Origin: Fomitopsis serialis
Lineage: Eukaryota > Basidiomycota > Agaricomycetes > Polyporales > Fomitopsidaceae
Direction of reading: 5' to 3'
Assembly: GCF_022376445.1 (NCBI RefSeq)
Contig: NW_025955368.1
Coordinates: 1-34,688 of the forward strand
Length of the DNA stretch: 34,688 nt
The notes beneath the pieces are model-generated. The model saw only the letters and a program-made list of their open reading frames with translations, made no database searches and had not been told where the DNA came from. Numbering within the stretch: the first letter of the stretch is position 1; every line of letters starts with the position of its first letter. Made by a program: the position numbers and the translations under genes. Below, one piece after another: positions 20,642-32,265 of the stretch.

Positions 20642-22329
20642 ATGAGCACATATCTGTACGAACTACCCACAACTGGTGCTATATTCTTTGCAGGCGTATG
20701 CGACGACAAGACCGGGTCATATACCACTGAGATCGCAGAAACCACAGAGGCTCGCGCGAATCTGAGAGCCGCGCTCAAGGAGAGCAAACGGGCAGACGAT
20801 GGAGGGAAGGACTACCTCAAATTGGTCAAGGTGAGCCGTGAATACGGGGATATACATTGTGCAAGATCTCCTGCAGCTTTGTAGGTCCTAGATGATTACT
20901 TGCCTCAGTTGTATGGCATTGCCACTTCCGTTCAGCAAGGCGAGCTGGTACTCAAGACCGAGCCGAGTGCGTAATCTCATCTCTACGATCTGCACTGTCT
21001 CCGATACAACTCCGTAGTTTTCAGCTGGCGAACGACGCTCTCCTCTTCTATATTCCACAATTCGCCGCGCATCTCCATCCCCACGCTTTCCACTGAGGTC
21101 ATCTTCACCCTCTTGACCTATGCCTTCGCCTTCTCCAACCTCTCCCGTACCGTTGTGCACTCGCTCGGAGCCTATGAGCGAGAGCGCGCGATATCAGACG
21201 CGGAGCGCAGGGCGAAGGACGAGAAACTGCAGTTTGCTGTCACGCTGCTATGCAAGGCATCTGGCGTCTTCGAGTACATCGCAAAGGACTGCATTCAGGA
21301 ATGGGAGCGCGAACGCGAGCGCGTCGTTGCCGCCGGGCTCACATGCCCTCGTCCGCCCGACCTGACCAGAGAAGTGGTGGTAGGGCTAAGCAAGTAAGTC
21401 GGACTCCTGCCAGTCCGCTTGCATAACATGCTGAGTCAATCTCAGAATGGCACTAGCCGACGCGCAGACCCTCGCGATCCGCAAGCTATTGTCCAGAGCC
21501 GCCTTCGACAGCACGATCACGCCGGGGCCTCCACTACCGAAGTCGCACCCCTCGCCTCTGCTCATCGCCAAGCTGCACCTCGAATGCGCCGCCCTCTATG
21601 CGTCCGCGCGCTCCCTCGCCAAGACGCCAGGCGACTACCGTCCCGCGTCGTCCACCAAGTCCAGGCTCAAACAAGCGTTCACGAAGGACAAGCGTGACTC
21701 CACTGTGCGCGACGAGGGCGGGGAGGAGGTCGCCCTCGAGCTGCGGCGGTACCTCGCCGAGGAGGTCGCCTTCCACTCCGCGCTCAGCCATAAATGGTTG
21801 GGCGTGGACGCGGGCGAGAACGGGGCGACGTCCAAGGCGGGCGAAGCGGTTGCGTTCCTTGCGTGGGCGAAGAAGGAGCTGGAGGACCTGCGGGGCGGGC
21901 CGCACGTGATGGGCTCCGACAGGGAGAAGGACATGCGCGAGCGGAGGAAGGAAAGGGTCGCGGAGGAGCTCGAGAGCGTGAGCGTGTTCTTGAAGGGATA
22001 CAAGAATATGAATGACACGGTGAGCGGGAAGTGAAGGGAGTAACGGCGGGCTGCTGATCTGTCGGGGATAGGTGGCCTTCCAGCCGGTTCCTCCACAGTC
22101 GGACTTACAGGCATCCATACCCGCAGGACGGTTGGCTGTGACCGTCAAGCCTTTCGCCAAACCAACCCCCACCTTTGGCCCGGGCTCTGCAGCTTTTATC
22201 AGGCGACAGACCGAGGAGCTGGAGCTGGCTACTCGGGCTGTCGGGGAGGACACTGCTGCTTCTGAGCAGACAGACATAACAATCCCTCAATCGGGCCGAA
22301 GCTACGCGGGAGAAGGCTCGTATTTCTAG
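20642..22329 (+). CDS. palC: BRO1-domain pH-response regulator PalC
   Basis: PalC is a BRO1-domain protein of the Pal/Rim ambient-pH pathway. It binds the ESCRT-III subunit Vps32 at the plasma membrane and helps assemble the complex that cleaves PacC/Rim101. Exons 20642-20830, 20885-20966, 21018-21393, 21446-22019 and 22072-22329 give 492 residues with consistent phases. Family features: MSTYLYELPTTGAIFF at the N-terminus, VLDDYLPQLYGIATSV, a W-R-x-T-L-S element (IFSWRTTLSSSIF), LLTYAFAFSNLSRTVV, and LLCKASGVFEYIAKD. LLIAKLHLECAALYASARSL and RYLAEEVAFHSALSHKWLGV follow in the central helices. The end has VAFQPVPPQSDLQASIPAGR, the conserved PalC C-terminal block. Another BRO1 protein such as Bro1/PalA is excluded by the short length and the lack of a proline-rich tail. 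Confidence 0.88.
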
Positions 22330-22623
22330 GCTGTTGGATGGAATGATAAAGCAGAGTTGTAGCATTAGCGGGTTGGGCTATCAGGCAACGTGTAAGAGTA
22401 GGTCCATGTGTATCGCTGACTCATGTTGTGTGTACCATTCAAACACGAGGAGGGTATCGAACTCATGTGTGCTTGCATCTTATCGCGCGCTTGTCGATAC
22501 TCATGGTATAGACACGACACATGCGTCACAGAAGAGGTAAATGCACGGATATATGTACAATCGTCCTCCAAATGCCACTACATGATCGTCTTCTCGTGGT
22601 CTGGCGCAGCATTCGTGGGTAAT

Positions 22624-24300
22624 TCAAGCTTCCGCGAGGAAGCTTGCGATCTGCTCATCAAGAAAGTTGGTGTCCTTGTCGTTCGAACCGCCTCCAGCTG
22701 AGTAGAGTCTCATCAGCTTCAGTCGACAAGGATAGAGCGCAGTGCGCACCCATATGTCCCCAAACGGAGTCGATGACCACCAGCTTCGACCCATTCTTCA
22801 TGAGGGCAATCTCATTCTCGCTATCCTCCGGCTGCACACATCCAGCTCCCATGAGCACGCGCCATTCCAGCATGATCTCAATCAAATCAAAGCCCTCGTC
22901 AAGCGACTCACCGGGAAATACAAGTCCGTCTTACACGGCATGATCAACCCCTTCGGCTTCAATCCCGCAAGACAGTCCGCAAGCTCCACCGTACCACCGA
23001 CCGACTCGGTAATGTCGCCGTCCTGCCAGGTACGGAGTAGCGTGAGGAGGTCGTTCGCGTCCCACTCGAGGAAGCCGCCCTCCCATTCCGCGCGGAGGAA
23101 GTCGTCGAGCGAGGCGTACTTCCCGTCGTGCAGGTAGCCGTGCTGGCGGAACCACTGTCGGCCCAGTGTACAGTCAGTCGTGGGATGGAAGAGCTGGAGA
23201 GGGTGCGTACGGTCTGTCCGTAGGCCCACGCGCTGTAGGCGCGACCGAAGGCACGGACGCCGATGTCGGGCTGGGATTTGTAGTGGCCGTCGTTGAAGTC
23301 TTTGGAGGCGACAAGGGCCGCCTTGGGGCCCTCCAAGAAGCTGTTGTTGTATGAGATGTGCGACGTTGGCATCGGTGGGCCCGGGGGACGTACCACTTGT
23401 TGTGGGGGCTCGTCCGAGCTGAGCCGCAAATTGCTATGAACCTGATAATACGAGTTTCAGCCTGAGTGGGAGCTGATTATAGTCTGAAATCGCATTGACT
23501 TCTCGACGTAGTCTGGGTACATGGCCGCCCAGTGGTATGCCTATTGATGTCCGATGTAAGTTCCTGGTTGTCCGAAGGTCACGTAGGTGTTAATTTTGCG
23601 AGTACCTGTTGGCCGCCCATGGAGAACCCGATGACGCAGCGAACCTTCTGCACGCCAAGGACTGTCGTCAGAACGGCATATTGGGCTCGGCTGCTAGTAA
23701 TGTTAGGATTGTTCAGCTTGCAGTGACCCTAGTCACTTACATATTATCGGCGTAGGAGACAGCGGGGAAGTACGGTCCATTGTACGGAGGAGCCTGAGTT
23801 ACATTATCATAGTTAGGTGATGTGAGTACAGGCGTTACTGGCTTGCTCACTGTGTTTGACGGCGAAGAGGACTAGAGACGTGAGCGCTGGCGGGTGAGTT
23901 CCATGCTACTACTGATCCCGCACTTGGACATACCTCGCCATTAGCAAACAGCGCTAGGGTAACTATGTAATACTTGGCAGGATCTAGGGCCTGCAACAGG
24001 GGCGTTGTGAATCAAACAGATAGTCGACGGCAGCCAACACCACTGACGTGGGACTCTTTGTCCGATGCTATCATGTAGTCCTGGCCTAGCAGGCCACGGT
24101 CTAAAATCAATGATCACGCCTCTCTTGGTATGCAGGGAATGAATGATACACGTACTGTCCAGTCGTCCGCCATAGCACGTGGGGAAAACAATGCACGGAT
24201 TCTTCGGGTCTCCGTACGTACAATATGCCGTGAACGCGTCGGGAAGGACTCCGCCAGCTACACGGAAGCGACCATGGTGGTAGTACTTGACTTGGGACAT
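22624..24300 (-). CDS. Alpha/beta hydrolase of the homoserine O-acetyltransferase-like family
   Basis: Serine alpha/beta-hydrolase-fold enzyme related to MetX. The true acyl substrate is unknown, and many fungal genomes carry such copies besides Met2. Twelve minus-strand exons: 24156-24300, 24048-24085, 23934-23990, 23851-23871, 23741-23793, 23606-23690, 23500-23540, 23394-23441, 23211-23340, 22912-23154, 22750-22831 and 22624-22697. They join to 338 residues with all phases agreeing. Landmarks: MSQVKYYHHGRFRVAGGVLP, TAYCTYGDPKNPCIVFPTCY, YIVTLALFANGESSSPSNT, and the nucleophile elbow GFSMGGQQ with S128. Later come MPCKTDLYFP with D283 and DSVWGHMAGG with H313; these three form the expected triad. 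One exon is only 21 nt. The start at 24300 is preferred over an upstream ATG at 24339 because family similarity begins there. It is divergent from the Rps23 gene. Confidence 0.92.
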
Positions 24301-24721
24301 GGCAGAGAGGTTGAGAGAGAAGGTGCCCCCTGTCTTCAACTACTATCTCGCATAACTTACCCAGAGTCCAGACGATAGCAGATATCATGAGTCATAGAGG
24401 GTGAGAACGCACACTGTGCCATTGGCATCGCGTGGTCACACGGGTGGAACTCTCTTTCGTGGGCCCGAGGAATGGCGAGCACACAGTTTGGCCCGTTCCC
24501 CTCATTAACTGACGTTGCGGGAAGATGGTACGGGGTATTAAGTAGGTTGCTCACTGGCAGCCACCAGTCACAGATCGATCGGAGGCGTGTCAGGCGCGTC
24601 ACGTCGCGTGCCCGGTCACGTGCTGGGAAAACAGGGAGGTACTGCTACAGTTCTGATCGCCGCTTTGGATCTCCGCCACAGGTCCCCTTCCCTCTAGCAT
24701 CGACGATCGCATCCTCAAGAC
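24301..24721. promoter_or_regulatory. Bidirectional promoter region, hydrolase and Rps23 genes
   Basis: A 421-nt stretch separates two divergent start codons. No gene is seen within it. A palindromic CACGTG E-box (24617-24622) lies about 100 nt before the Rps23 start. Whether it acts on either gene is unknown. Confidence 0.45.
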
Positions 24722-25428
24722 ATGGGCTGTACGTCGCCTCGCCGTCCTCCTCGCCGTCCTATGCACTATGCTGACCGTTTGATGCAGCCAACAAACCCCG
24801 CGGATTGCAAGCCGCGCGCAAGCTGCGCAACGACCGCCGTGAAAACCGCTGGGTACGCTTCGCAGTTTTCCTCAGATTGCGGCTGGGATCTCATCTCCTC
24901 TCTGCGCTGCACGCACGCTTGCGATCATATAGGCGGACAAGGCCTACAAAAAGCGGGCTCTTGGCAACATCTACAAGACCTCGCCCACTGGAGGATCGTC
25001 GCATGCGAAGGGCATCGTCCTCGAGAAGATTGGCGTTGAGGCCAAGCAGCCCAACTCAGCTATCCGGAAGTGTGTCCGCGTACAGCTGATCAAGAACGGT
25101 AAGAAGGTGACCGCGTTCGTGCCCGTGAGTGTCGTCTTTCTTTTCATCGCTTGGCATGGCGTGCTGCGAGTCCATATCTCGGCTCGCGCTAACTTTGTGC
25201 CAGAACGACGGTTGCTTGAATTTCGTCGACGACAACGACGAAGTCCTCATCTCTGGTTTCGGTCGCCGCGGAAAGGCCAAGGGTGATATTCCCGGTGTCC
25301 GCTTCAAGGTCGTCAAGGTCTCTGGTGTCGGCCTGCTCGCTCTCTGGAAGGAGAAGAAGGTCCGTCCGTCATCTTCGGCCCCCGATGACTCGCACTGATT
25401 GTCTCTGTAGGAGAAGCCTAGGTCATAA
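24722..25428 (+). CDS. rps23: 40S ribosomal protein uS12 (Rps23)
   Basis: Universally conserved protein of the small-subunit decoding centre. Exons 24722-24728, 24788-24852, 24933-25124, 25204-25359 and 25411-25428 give 145 residues, the same as yeast Rps23. The sequence starts [20 protein letters not shown] and continues through [60 protein letters not shown] and [16 protein letters not shown], ending EKPRS. P64 in KQPNSA corresponds to the decoding-centre proline that is hydroxylated in eukaryotes. The first exon holds only seven coding bases, typical of ribosomal protein genes with an intron next to the start. No frame break is present. Confidence 0.97.
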
Positions 25429-26010
25429 ATTCTGCCCTTCTTTGGACCTTATCTCGTACCCTCGATTGTCGCTGCCGATGCTTGTCCAATGGGTTCACAT
25501 GCATGTATTATGTATGCCACCACTATGATTTCGCATAATGAACCATATGCCGAACGAGCACGTCCGTAATGCGCGATCGCATTCAAGAATGCATCATAGG
25601 CTGAAGTGACGAGCAGGCGCGCGGGGCCGGTCTGCCGTTCCACTCTCATTTCATATCCCATCGAACATCGCTGCTACGGTCTTCCGGGGAATGTCCGACT
25701 TGCATCTAATGTGCTTTCGTATGATCGAGGCAAGGTCGAGGTCCAACCGAGGTCAGTCGAAGACTTCCAGTAGAGCCGCACAACACACAATGGACCAATC
25801 ATAGCGCTCATATTATCTGGTAGCGGTGTAGCCATATCAGTATAGGTAGGTGGAAGTACTGTACGTCGAGAGTCCGCGAGCAATGGATAGGAGAGAGCGA
25901 GAGATAACAACACATGTGTCGTGCAAGTCATCAATCGTCGACAGCGTTACTGTACCCGCCGATGGCAGGCTTTTAGCATCATTCCCGGACTGAGGCGGCG
26001 AACATGGGAC
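25429..26010. other. Intergenic between convergent genes, 582 nt
   Basis: It lies between the stop codons of the Rps23 gene (plus) and the CDP-diacylglycerol synthase gene (minus). No gene or RNA is recognised; it should contain both 3' untranslated regions. Confidence 0.5.
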
Positions 26011-28146
26011 TCAGATGTTGACAGTGATTCCCTGGCCCTCAATATACCGCTTCAGGTCGGCCATGAGCTCGAGCTGTTGCCCCGGCGTCAACCCGCTGAC
26101 GATCATCTGCAGTATCGAGCCGACGGAGACGTGGTGCTGACGGATGAGGCTGCTGTAGTAGACGTAGGTGAAGACGCCCATGAGGAACCTGGAAGCGCGG
26201 GAGTCAGTAAAGAGAGGTGCTCCTCCTGGGGAGGGGTGTACGTACTGGCAGTCCATGCGGTCCGTCATGCCGCCGTGCCCGGGGATGCTGTGGCCGAAGT
26301 CCTTGATGTTGAAGGCGCGCTTGAAGCCGGAGGCGAAGAACCCGCCGAAGGGCGCGACGAGCGAGGCGAAGCATGCGAGCACCAAGACATGGAACTGGTA
26401 TGGCGCGTACGCGACAGTCGCGAATTCATGACCAGTCTATCCGTGTGTCAATACACCGTCACTTAGCAGTGAACGAATGAGACATACCGCAGTCGACAGC
26501 AAGGCCCGCGCAGGCGTCGGGATCACCCACTCCCTCCACACGAATACCGGGTTAGGGTCGCAGCCCAGGTTATCAAACGCGCTCACGCCCAAGTCGTGTA
26601 CCGGGCAGATCATGTAGTCGAAGCGCATGAAGTACGTTCCCCACGCCACGCCGAACACGACCGTGCTGAAGAACGCGCCCACGAAGCCCTCGACGGTCTT
26701 CTTCGGGGATAGCTTGATCAGCGGCGTGCGCCCGACCGTAATGCCCCAAATGTAGGCGAAGACGTCGTTGCAGATGACGAGCGAGGCAGGCACCCAGAAC
26801 CAGATCATGCCCTCGAGGATGTTGTCCACGATGAAGTGGCTCGAGACGACGATCATCATGAGTGTCATGTGTACCCAGCAGAAGAGCCCGAATTGCTGCT
26901 TGAGGTAGCCACGCTTGAGCGACATGACGAAGCCGACGAAGCCGAGGGTGTAGAGCGAGAAGCTGATCATTCGGTGGTTGGTCGCGAAAATGGTGAACTG
27001 CGCGTCCGCGAATACGACATGCTACGGTAGATGTCAATACACCGCACAACTGCGTTAGATCGGTATTGCTTACCTTGAAATAGTAGATGATGCTCTCGCC
27101 ATAGAGGAAGTAATTGGTGATCACGAAGAAATACCAGTTGAGCGTCTTGCTCCATGGGTCCCGCCCTCGGCCTTCGTCCGCGTCTTTCCTCTTCAACGAG
27201 AATAATGATGTCACCTCCCGGTAGACTAGGGTCTGGCACAGCATGACGAGCAGGATCATGTATGCATGGCCCATGAGCAATAGTGCTGGCGCGAAGACGT
27301 CAGTTTTAATAACACAAACAAGGGTAGCATACGCACTCAAGAAGCCTCCAATCATTATGAATGTCCATAGCGTTCGTGTCAAGAAACTCTGTCGTTTCTT
27401 CGCCTTCTCGCCATCTTGGACACTCTCTTGTTGCACAGCACCTCCCGCGTGTCCGTTGGCAGGCTTGCTGTCACTTGCCGCTGGTGATTTCTCTTGTGGT
27501 TTCGTCTCCGGCTCCGGCGGGGACAACTTGCTATCAAGTACCGGCGCAGCAGAACCGGGCGGTGGTTCCGTCACAGTCGGTGGCTCGGACTTATCGCTGG
27601 ACACGATGGTGGTCTCCTCGGGTGGAGATACTTCCTCGTGTACGACACCGGCGTCTCCGTTTGCTCGTTTGGGCGGGGCCGACTCTGCATGGCTTGGTAC
27701 AATTAGTCGTTCCGAAGCCTCAGCTGGTGTAGCTTTGCCTTCCAAACGAGCCTTGAGCGATGGTGCCGACCGGGGGACAATCTCTGGGGCCTCTTCAGAT
27801 GTGTCACCTCCTAGCTCCTCCGCAAGCACGGACGCGGGCGACTTGGACGTGGCTCGTGCCTTTGACGCTGCGCGCGCGGCCGCTTTGCGCTGGAGCCTCG
27901 CCTGCTCCTTCGCTTTCTTGATGGCAGATTTGGAAGGCTTTGAGGCAGATTCTGACCCGCTGAACGTCGGGCTGGTCGCGTCAATATTCCCACTGACACC
28001 GTTTATGGCCCGTACCTATCTGGTGCCAGAGGCGAGTGCGCTTCGAGGACCTCCTCCTCGCTCTCTTCGCCCGACTCGACACCCAGGCCATCGAAAGCAG
28101 TCTTGGAGGCCCATGAAGGGCGTGTGCCGTTTGGTGCTGAACTCAT
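26011..28146 (-). CDS. CDP-diacylglycerol synthase (phosphatidate cytidylyltransferase)
   Basis: Integral ER membrane enzyme that makes CDP-diacylglycerol from phosphatidate and CTP, the precursor of phosphatidylinositol, phosphatidylserine and cardiolipin. Minus-strand exons 28016-28146, 27337-27959, 27074-27285, 26488-27021, 26246-26436 and 26011-26188 give 622 residues. The first 215 or so residues are acidic, Ser/Pro-rich and probably disordered, longer than in yeast Cds1. A polytopic core follows with LLLMGHAYMILLVMLCQTLV, EVTSLFSLKRKD, LNWYFFVITNYFLYGESIIY and VICNDVFAYIWGITVGRTPL. The family signature is at about 536-562: SGFKRAFNIKDF, GHSIPGHGGMTDRMD. The 51-nt intron at 27286-27336 keeps the frame open if unspliced, but splicing gives the family sequence GFLTLLLMGHAY. 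No frame break is present. Confidence 0.95.
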
Positions 28147-28613
28147 GTGGATGGAGGCGGAGAGAGAGGTGCTGGTGCCGAAGCGGTGACGCTGCAGCGA
28201 GCGAAGTGGACCGTGTCACGGCCACGTGAAGGAAGCTACGTCAAGGCAATCAGTCCGCGTTCGGCTCAGCGTGTATCTCACTCGGGGCACACAGATTCTA
28301 CAAGACAAGAAATACATCTCATTCTATAGCAACAGACGTCCTAGCTATCACAGCGTAGACAATAATTACATATCAAGGATAGCGGATACAGTGTTCAATG
28401 CGAGGTATGCAGTATGTAATGCAGATTGTTGTCCACTAGGTAATAAGCGGATGTGAGGGGGAAGGGAATAACTCGGGCCACTTGGTCAAGTCTCAGCGAC
28501 TTACTAGGGCCAGAGATTCCGTGGATCCATCGGCAAGCCCATAAGAATACCACTTCATGCCGGGATGTGTTGACAGACAATGCGATGTGTGATGCGAGTT
28601 GCGATAATGATGC
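28147..28613. other. Intergenic upstream of the CDP-diacylglycerol synthase gene
   Basis: This 467-nt stretch lies between the topoisomerase stop and the next start on the same strand. No gene is seen. A CACGTG E-box at 28223-28228 sits about 77 nt before the start codon. It resembles, but does not match exactly, the yeast inositol-responsive element recognised by Ino2/Ino4. Confidence 0.4.
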
Positions 28614-31600
28614 TCAGAACTTCCACTCCGTATCGACCTCCATAGCCCAGGGGACTTGAGAACAGTATAGTTAGCATGTGTACCACGGTCGCGCGCAGAG
28701 TCGACATACACTTAGTCAAAAGCGTCTTCGAGAAGATCTTCTCTATAGGAACGTTGTGCGTCTTACACCAGGCAGCGGTGATTCTAGTGACGCGGTCAGG
28801 GCAGAGCAGAAGACGATGCAAGCATGACGCGCACCTCGGGTCCAAATAGTTGATCTTACTCGTGCTGAGAGCGACTTCCTTGCCAGCCTCGCGGTCCTCC
28901 ATCTGCAGCTTGAACGTTTTCATCCTGTCATCTAGCTTCGCTATGGCCTCCTCTATCTTCTCCGTCGGCCTCTCCCTCTTCAGCGTTGCCTTGTTCGTCC
29001 CACGCTCCTTCGCGAGCCGCTTGTACTCCTCCTCGACGTCCTTGCGTCGCTGCTTCAGCACGGAGTCGGCGAGGGGCTCCTTCCCTTCCTCAGCCAGCTT
29101 CTCGTTGTCCTTCACGAATTTCTTCTCCACCTTCTCCAGATCCTTCTCCTTCAGGTGCTCCTCGTGCTCGGCAATAACATCGTCGTCAAGGTCAGATTCG
29201 TCCTCAGCGTACTGTTTCTTCTTCTTGTACTTGGAATCGATGTTGAAGAGGGCGTGGCGAAGCTTCATCCGCTCGTACTTGAGAGCACGCAACTAATACC
29301 CGGCGTGATGAGTTACTGCTACATCGCTGAGGACGAGCCACAACATACCTTATCCCGCATCTTGCCCATGGACTGCTCGTGAGACTTGGGCACGGCACGT
29401 TGATGGTTGCAAAGGATGGCGACCATGCGATTCGCGTGATTGTATGCGTTCAGTTTTTCCTGGACAGTCCCTTTCTCCGGCGTGCTCTCATCCAACTGCT
29501 GCTGGAACGTGATGGAGGCGTTGTAGGTACGGAAGACCTTGGCGGTGAGACCCTTCATGTAAGATTGCAGATGTTTGTTGAGCTTCGCCGTCTAGATCTG
29601 TCCGTCAGCTTCGGCGTATCAAGCTAAGTGCACTGCAGTAACGTACGTCGACGCGATCAAAAAGCTGATCTCCGTCATCCTTATCGTCCTTGAAGATCTT
29701 GATGTTTTTGAAGACCTGGGCGTCGACGGTAACTTGATTGTAGTAGCGGATCGAGTCTTTACCAAGGAAGTCGAATACGAGCTGGTCGGGAGGCTGCAGC
29801 GTAACATGTTCGCAGCGAAGCGAACAACAGCCGACGGTATCCGCCTCTTCTTCGCCCTTCTCGTTACCCGCACGAAGGGCCAGTCGGTCGATGAAGTACA
29901 TCGCCGTGGCGCGCTGACGGTCAGCCATAACTCTACTCCGCAGTTCGTTGTAGTAGTCTTGGCGGACACGGTCGACGTGGTTCTGCGGCGTATGGTCTCA
30001 ACAACCTATCTTCTGACAAACTGCAGCACACACCTTCAGCTCTCGCGCCTTCTCGAACTTGGCCATATCACTCTGACCCTTAAGGGCGCTCCCGGGCGCT
30101 AGGAACACGTACTTGTGGTTGCCGTTCACATTCTCCGTCCAAGTGGCCAGCCAGGTCACGGTATAGTCGTGCTGAACGTCCTTCCAGTTACCCGGGACAT
30201 TCGGCCTGGGAACGGGCACACCCTCGCCGATGTTGATCGTGACGTCCTGAGGCCGTACACGTTTCTGAACGGTGTCCGCATCATATCAACTTCCCGCCTA
30301 TATGCGCAGACACAAAACGCTACCTTCAACGTGCCCTTCTTGGGGTGCTCACCACGACCGCGGTACAAGCCCGGCGGCTCCACTTTGAAGTTCCCGACCT
30401 TCTCCTTCCTACCGTCTATGGTACAATGCGTGAAGGGGGCCTCCAGTGCGTCCTTGGCTGCCTTCAACTCCTTCTTCTCAGCAGAAGACAGTGCTTTCTT
30501 CTTCGCCTTCTCCCCTTCGAAGTATTCGAACATAGGTCGGAAGTCGCAGAGGCTGAGATCAGTGATCTTCGTTCCATTACGCTGCATCGCCAGAATCAGC
30601 ATGGAGATTTGCTTAAGGTCAGAAAAAACCGGACCGGAGGATGCTTCTTCAAGATATCCTTGAAGTCGTTGAAGAAGTTCCTGTTAAAGGTGCTATCTTT
30701 GGTATGGTCCGATTCTATGAGAGCTGCATAGAAGCCCGCAACCTCTTCCGACTCCGGAGGGAGGTCAACTGGCTTGCCTGACAGACGCGTAAGATAACGT
30801 CAATGAGGAAGCTTGTATTAAAACTGACGACACGTACCCTTATACTTCATCTTCACATGCGACGGCAAGGGCTCATAGGGTGGCGGGAAGTAGACACCGT
30901 TGTGTTGTAGAGTCTGCCACTTCATGCTGTTGTCTTCGCCGTGGAACTCCTGATCCTCCACCAACGGAAGACCTCCTCTTCCTCTTCCTCCTTCTTCTTC
31001 CTCTTGCCTTTCAGCGGGCTACCGTCAACCGCCTCTTCCTTCTTCACCTTCCCCTCCTTTTCGGTGGCGGTGCCTCGGACTCGCCTGCCTCCTTCTTCAC
31101 TCTCTTCGTCGCTGCCTTCTTCGCAGGCACCTTCTTCAGCGGTTTCTCGTCGTCTGAGAAACTCCCATCATCAGCATCACTCTCCTCCCTCTTCATCTTG
31201 CGCTTCATGCGAGGCGGCGCTTTCTGCACGATGGGTTTGTCGTCGTCAGAGTCGTCCTCCTTCTTCACCTTCTTCTTCGGCGGCTTTGCGGCACCATTAC
31301 CGTTGGTGGTACGCTTGCCCTTCGTTATGATGGGAAGGTCATCATCGTCTGACGAGGACGAGGACTCCATCGTGGCTGGCTTGCCATTGCCTTCGTAGTC
31401 GTAGTTGCCTGCAGTGCGCCATTCATACGCACGGCGCCCGAGGTAGCGCGCTTGGCTGGCGAAGACGCGAGCGGGGTTTCCTCATCACTAGAGGAGTTGT
31501 TAGACTGAGCTTTCTTGCGCTTGAGGGCGCGCACTGGATCATGGGCTCGGACTTGACGCGGGAGGCTGGGACTGGTAAGACGCGCGCCACGGATACCATG

Positions 31601-31794
31601 TAAGACATGGTGCGTTGCACAGAGAGAAAATTAATGACACACGAGGGGCATATCGTCGTCCTCGCTCATGGACGACTCGTCCGCTGCTTGTCCGTTGCCG
31701 TTAGACACGACGTGGCCGTTCCGGCCGCGGGGGCGGACTTGAGCCCAAGAGGCTTCTCGTCGTCGTCGGAAGACATGACGATGTCGCCGGACAT
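28614..31794 (-). CDS. top1: DNA topoisomerase I, N-terminal region with frame breaks
   Basis: Type IB topoisomerase that relaxes supercoils through a 3'-phosphotyrosine link; nuclear. Clean minus-strand exons: 30635-30777, 30324-30581, 30034-30264, 29647-29982, 29349-29591, 28835-29292, 28710-28783 and 28614-28654. Upstream are 30838 to about 31571 and 31643-31794. Core landmarks: [73 protein letters not shown] and [20 protein letters not shown]. The coiled linker ends before the catalytic block [11 protein letters not shown], with the active-site tyrosine, then [20 protein letters not shown] and a conserved C-terminus ending EWKF. The N-terminal charged tail (Lys/Asp/Glu/Ser-rich) has five apparent one-base losses, near 31720, 31544, 31415, 31052 and 30960. 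The phase of the first intron is also unresolved there. An ATG at 31776 is an alternative start. The core is intact. Confidence 0.93.
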
Positions 31795-32064
31795 GTTCTG
31801 GCGATGGGGTACGACGGGTACGTGGGCACTGAGACGAGGGGGAAGAGGGGAGAGTTGGGAGCGTAAGAGAAGTGTCCTCTGCGCTTGAATACCCCCCGAT
31901 CAGGGCTCCAAAGTTGAAGTGACAGGTAGCCTGCCCTAAACTCGCGCGCTGGTGGCCGAAGCAGTGCGCCCGCTTTGTCCCATATCGAGACTGCCGCGTA
32001 TTCCAGGTGCGCCTTCACGGCCTTCATTCCTGCTTTGTCTCTGAAACACAGGCATCCGGCACAG
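31795..32064. promoter_or_regulatory. Short bidirectional promoter, topoisomerase I and complex I B12 genes
   Basis: Only 270 nt separate the two divergent start codons, so the genes must share a compact promoter. I recognise no TATA box or other clear motif. Confidence 0.45.
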
Positions 32065-32265
32065 ATGGCAAACCCTCCGCCAACACCGCCTGTCTACCGG
32101 GACCCGTGGGCCAAGCGGGAAGCTTGGAGGAAGCACCCGGTCTTCTCCAGACGCGCGATGTTCAGCAAGATGTTTCCCGGCTTTGGCGTGGCAGTGGTCG
32201 CCTTCACCACCTACGTGGTTGTGGATAATATGTTCCTCAGCGCGAAGGGCGACTCGCATCACTGA
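32065..32265 (+). CDS. NADH:ubiquinone oxidoreductase B12 subunit (NDUFB3-like)
   Basis: Small accessory subunit of mitochondrial complex I in the membrane arm. One exon of 66 residues. MANPPPTPPVYRDPWAKREA followed by WRKHPVFSRRAMFSKMFPGF matches the B12 family pattern (RDPWxKREAWR..P.F....F...FPG). A single membrane helix follows (FGVAVVAFTTYVVVDNMF), then a short tail ending DSHH. A longer in-frame reading from 31975 exists, but the family starts at 32065, and the added residues have no similarity that I recognise. Confidence 0.9.
   Translation: MANPPPTPPVYRDPWAKREAWRKHPVFSRRAMFSKMFPGFGVAVVAFTTYVVVDNMFLSAKGDSHH

Noticed and set aside
27286..27336. Reading CDP-diacylglycerol synthase straight through this segment
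   Set aside because: It stays open because its length is a multiple of three, but good splice sites are present and removal restores the expected family sequence.
30581..30634. Apparent frameshift in topoisomerase I after KKHPP
   Set aside because: A 54-nt intron (GTCCGG to GATGCAG) explains it and restores the family sequence HPPRNGTKIT.
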